The notes beneath the pieces were generated by a model, which had not been told where the DNA came from, searched no databases, and saw nothing but the letters and a program-made list of their open reading frames with translations. A stretch of DNA of 8,034 nt from an uncultured Micrococcales bacterium (GTDB lineage: Bacteria; Actinomycetota; Actinomycetes; S36-B12; GCA-2699445). How positions within the stretch are numbered: the first letter of the stretch is position 1; each line of letters starts with the position of its first letter. Location of the stretch: NCBI GenBank assembly GCA_903915555.1, contig CAIWTL010000387.1:1-8034 (forward strand), given 5' to 3'. The translations under genes were made by a program, and so were the position numbers. Shown one piece after another: positions 5,868 through 8,034 of the stretch.

Positions 5868-7043
5868 ATGTCCCACCTCACCGGTGACACCCCCATCCGT
5901 GTGCTCGTCCTGGGCGCCGGCTTCGGTGGGCTGGAACTGTCGACGCGGGTGGCCGAGGAGTGCGGTGACCGCGTCGAGATCACTCTGGTCGACCAGTCCC
6001 CCGGGTTCGTCTTCGGCTTCTCCAAACTCGACGTCATGTTCGGCAAGGACAGTCCCGAACACGTCCTGCATCGCTACAGCGACGCTGTGATGCCGGGCGT
6101 GACCTTCGTCAACGCCACCGTCACATCGATCGATCCCGTCGCCCGCACGGTCGAGACCAGTGAAGGGACCCTGGAGGCGGACATACTCGTCGTCGCATTG
6201 GGGTGCGGTGTCGACCCCGCCGCCACTCCCGGGCTCGTCGAGGGCGGGCACGAGTTCTACAGCAATGCGGGGGCCTTCGCGTTGCGCGAGACGTTGGAGG
6301 CCTTTCCCGGCGGACGCGTCGTCGTGGGCGTCACCTCGACACCCTTCAAGTGCCCGCCCGCCCCCAGCGAGACAGTCATGCTCGTGCACGAGATGCTGAC
6401 CGAGCGCGGACTCCGGGAGGGCTCCGAGATCGCCCTGGTCATGCCCTTCAGTCGACCGGTTCCCCCCTCTCCGGAGGCCAGCGCCACGATCCTCGGGCGT
6501 CTGGCCGAACTCGGGATCGAGTGGCACCCCGACCACATCGTCACGGGGCTGGACCCCGAACGTCGCATGGTCCTGATGTCGGATGGCGAGGAGATGCCGT
6601 ACGACCTGTTCCTGGGCATTCCCAAGCACGTCGCCCCCGAGGTGGTCGTCGAGTCGGGCATGACCCAGGACGGGTGGATCCCCGTCGATCCCCACACCAT
6701 GGCCACGACGTACCCGAACGTCTACGCCGTGGGAGACGTCACCAGCGCGGGCACACCGAAGGCCGGCGTCTTCGCCGAAGGTCAGGCACGGGTCGCTGCC
6801 GACCACATCATCGCCGCGGTCAAGGGGTCCACCAGCGATGCGCAGTACGACGGGGCCGGCATCTGCTACCTGGAGTTCGGCGACGGCACGATCGCACAGG
6901 TGGACATCGTCTTTCCTCCGGGACAGTCCCCGAGCGGCACGCTGACCGGCCCCGATGTCGCGTTGGCCACCGACAAGACCGCCTTCGGTGCCGATCGGGT
7001 GCAGCGCTGGTTCGGTCGCTCCTGGCAGCCGTGCGAAATCTGA
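5868..7043 (+). CDS. NAD(P)/FAD-dependent oxidoreductase, NDH-2/sulfide:quinone oxidoreductase-like
   Basis: The 391-residue product is a two-dinucleotide-fold flavoprotein of the pyridine nucleotide-disulfide oxidoreductase family. The FAD motif is G16-A-G-F-G-G21 with V41-D42 at the second strand end. V151-V-V-G-V starts a second nucleotide-binding region and leads into T158-P-F-K-C162-P-P-A-P, a loop shared with sulfide:quinone oxidoreductase-like proteins, in which the cysteine is redox active in true SQRs. The second FAD signature is Y286-A-V-G-D290-V-T followed by G-T-P-K-A-G-V-F-A-E-G-Q. The C-terminal module contains G331-I-C333-Y-L-E-F-G and ends near WFGRSW. No signal peptide is seen; a cytoplasmic or membrane-peripheral location and quinone or protein electron transfer are inferred. 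SQR, type II NADH dehydrogenase-like and generic flavoprotein reductase are the alternatives. It stands alone with its own ribosome binding site and converges on the DUF2752 gene 30 bases downstream. Confidence 0.88.
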   Translation: MSHLTGDTPIRVLVLGAGFGGLELSTRVAEECGDRVEITLVDQSPGFVFGFSKLDVMFGKDSPEHVLHRYSDAVMPGVTFVNATVTSIDPVARTVETSEGTLEADILVVALGCGVDPAATPGLVEGGHEFYSNAGAFALRETLEAFPGGRVVVGVTSTPFKCPPAPSETVMLVHEMLTERGLREGSEIALVMPFSRPVPPSPEASATILGRLAELGIEWHPDHIVTGLDPERRMVLMSDGEEMPYDLFLGIPKHVAPEVVVESGMTQDGWIPVDPHTMATTYPNVYAVGDVTSAGTPKAGVFAEGQARVAADHIIAAVKGSTSDAQYDGAGICYLEFGDGTIAQVDIVFPPGQSPSGTLTGPDVALATDKTAFGADRVQRWFGRSWQPCEI

Positions 7044-7073
7044 GGATGTCGATCCCGGCGGCAACTCGCCCGC

Positions 7074-7571
7074 TCACGGGGCCAGCGGACTCCCGGGGAG
7101 GTTCCGTGCCACGGTGAACACGACGAAGATGACCAGGACCGCCGAGCTGATCGCCAGGGGAACCCACTGACGACCGCGGGACCTGACAGCACCACCCGCT
7201 GAGTTCGACAGGGGTGGGTGTCGGTCCGAAGCTGTGTCCGCTCGGGCCCGTGGGACCAGCGTCCAGATCGCCCACGCCACCAGCACCGCCAGCACCGGGA
7301 CCGTCAGGACGTTGTGTCCCAAGGCACCGGCCATGTCTCCGTGCAGCAGGTCGTACAGCGCGCGCAGGGTTCCGCATCCTGGGCAGTAGAGACCGGTGAC
7401 CGCGTGCAACGGGCACACTCCGAGGTTTCCCGTGACGTGCGGATCCCGCCACAGCACGGCGGCGCACGCACCCGCCACCCCGGCCACGACGGCCACCGCT
7501 TGGACACGGCCACTGCGCGACCGCCTCGGCCGCGCAGTGGTCCGGGCCGGTGGGGCAGTCGTTTCCGTCAT
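7074..7571 (-). CDS. DUF2752 family membrane protein
   Basis: The 165-residue product has the DUF2752 signature: V52-C53-P-L-H, then L61-Y-C-P-G-C-G67-T-L-R, then L75-L-H-G-D79 and G85-H-N87. Three hydrophobic segments are visible, about residues 22-41, 88-107 and 137-157, after a basic Arg/Thr/Pro-rich N-terminus, so it is an inner-membrane protein. The Cys-x-x-Cys pair in CPGCG could bind metal or act as a disulfide; the family has no established function that I know of. ATG at 7571 is chosen because it lies 4 bases after the TGA of the dispanin gene and gives a family-sized protein; extending to 7679 would add Cys/Ser-rich sequence that is only the out-of-frame reading of the upstream gene. 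The Shine-Dalgarno is poor, which fits translational coupling. The gene ends 30 bases from the convergent flavoprotein gene. Confidence 0.9.
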   Translation of the reverse strand: MTETTAPPARTTARPRRSRSGRVQAVAVVAGVAGACAAVLWRDPHVTGNLGVCPLHAVTGLYCPGCGTLRALYDLLHGDMAGALGHNVLTVPVLAVLVAWAIWTLVPRARADTASDRHPPLSNSAGGAVRSRGRQWVPLAISSAVLVIFVVFTVARNLPGSPLAP

Positions 7572-7575
7572 GAGT

Positions 7576-8034
7576 TCAGGTGCTCGTGGTGCTGGTGTCG
7601 GACATGAAGAGCAGCGGCAGGAAACCCAACAGGGGCAGGACGAAAACCAGCAGGATGACGAGCACAGTGAAAGCGACACCCACGACTGCCGACCAGATCG
7701 CCCACGTCCGCGCCGACTGTGATGAGGCCTCCGCTCCCGCGTAGTCCCCGAGGTTCCACTTGCTGTCGACCTGTGTCGAGTACACCAGGCTCACGATCCC
7801 GAGCGGCAGACAACACAGAATCGTCGTGAGGATCGCCCACACCAGGTAGTTGTCCGGTTTGACGTAGCCGGCGGCGGCCTGTGGGTAGCCGGCCGCGGGC
7901 GGATACGTTCCCGCCGGCGGATACCCGGGAGGATGTGCGGCCGACTGGGCGTACCCCGCATCGCCGGTCGGATACCCCTGCGGCGCCGTGGCGGGCGGCG
8001 AGACCTGCTCCGCAGGGTCGGAAGCGGGGGGAAG
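7576..8034 (-). CDS. CD225/dispanin family membrane protein (N-terminus outside window)
   Basis: The frame is open from the right edge to TGA at 7576-7578, giving 152 residues without the true N-terminus. The GTG at 7842 is an internal valine (NYLVWAILTT), not the start. Visible residues 1-58 are rich in Pro, Gly, Tyr and Ala with repeated GYP/TYP-like units, a disordered cytoplasmic tail usual in actinobacterial dispanins. The CD225 domain follows: P60-D-N-Y-L-V-W, first membrane segment about 64-86 with the CCLPLGIVSLVYS motif, then the loop V89-D-S-K-W-N-L-G-D-Y-A-G-A with a run of small and basic residues, and a second membrane segment about 111-144. The same domain occurs in animal IFITM proteins; the bacterial function is not established. 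It is the upstream gene of an operon with the DUF2752 gene. Its promoter is outside the window. Confidence 0.9.
   Translation of the reverse strand, partial: LPPASDPAEQVSPPATAPQGYPTGDAGYAQSAAHPPGYPPAGTYPPAAGYPQAAAGYVKPDNYLVWAILTTILCCLPLGIVSLVYSTQVDSKWNLGDYAGAEASSQSARTWAIWSAVVGVAFTVLVILLVFVLPLLGFLPLLFMSDTSTTST

Noticed and set aside
5739..7064. 441-codon minus-strand ORF opposite the flavoprotein gene
   Set aside because: It is the antisense shadow of a gene with clear FAD motifs, a common artefact at high GC; its translation is Gly/Asp/Arg-rich without a recognisable domain.
7044..7073. GGCG/CGCC hairpin between the flavoprotein and DUF2752 genes
   Set aside because: A 4-bp stem is too short to support a terminator call at this base composition.
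7881..7980. Possible tandem DNA repeat in the dispanin N-terminal region
   Set aside because: The repetition is at the protein level (Pro/Gly/Tyr units of irregular spacing); the DNA has no regular repeat unit.

Overview
The window is high-GC DNA with strong G/C preference at third codon positions, GTG starts in use, GC-rich hairpins between genes, and protein families (DUF2752 beside a CD225/dispanin protein, a serine-hydrolase lipoprotein, small secreted FN3-like proteins) that together point to an actinobacterial chromosome. Genus cannot be fixed from the sequence. There is no rRNA, tRNA, CRISPR array, transposase, integrase or phage gene.

Layout. The left edge holds the 3' end of an unrecognised, probably exported protein (3-446, +), followed 33 bases later by a secreted calcineurin-like metallophosphoesterase (480-1931, +). 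A hairpin follows, then a short ORF (2021-2506, +) that joins a truncated choice-of-anchor-D/ASH-like segment to an FN3-like segment and looks like a remnant of a larger surface protein. Next is a sarcosine-oxidase-type FAD amine oxidoreductase (2589-3689, +). It converges, across a short hairpin-rich spacer, on a small secreted FN3-like protein on the minus strand (3754-4257). Divergent from that is a class C beta-lactamase-fold serine hydrolase lipoprotein (4384-5637, +). A possible 36-residue very acidic protein lies antisense over the end of the lipoprotein gene (5595-5705, -). A second flavoprotein, an NDH-2/SQR-type NAD(P)/FAD pyridine nucleotide-disulfide oxidoreductase (5868-7043, +), converges on a two-gene minus-strand operon at the right edge: a CD225/dispanin membrane protein (7576-8034, cut by the window edge) followed after 4 bases by a DUF2752 membrane protein (7074-7571).

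How the genes work together. Most look like independent housekeeping or envelope genes, each with its own signals. Four products are predicted to be exported or lipid-anchored or are related to such proteins, and two are flavoenzymes, but no pathway ties them together. The only convincing functional pair is dispanin + DUF2752. I see no clear new defence or biosynthetic system. The best second-look items are the residue pattern of the amine-oxidase-like enzyme, the antisense acidic micro-ORF, the chimeric ASH/FN3 fragment, and the coding-frame anomaly at the end of the first gene.
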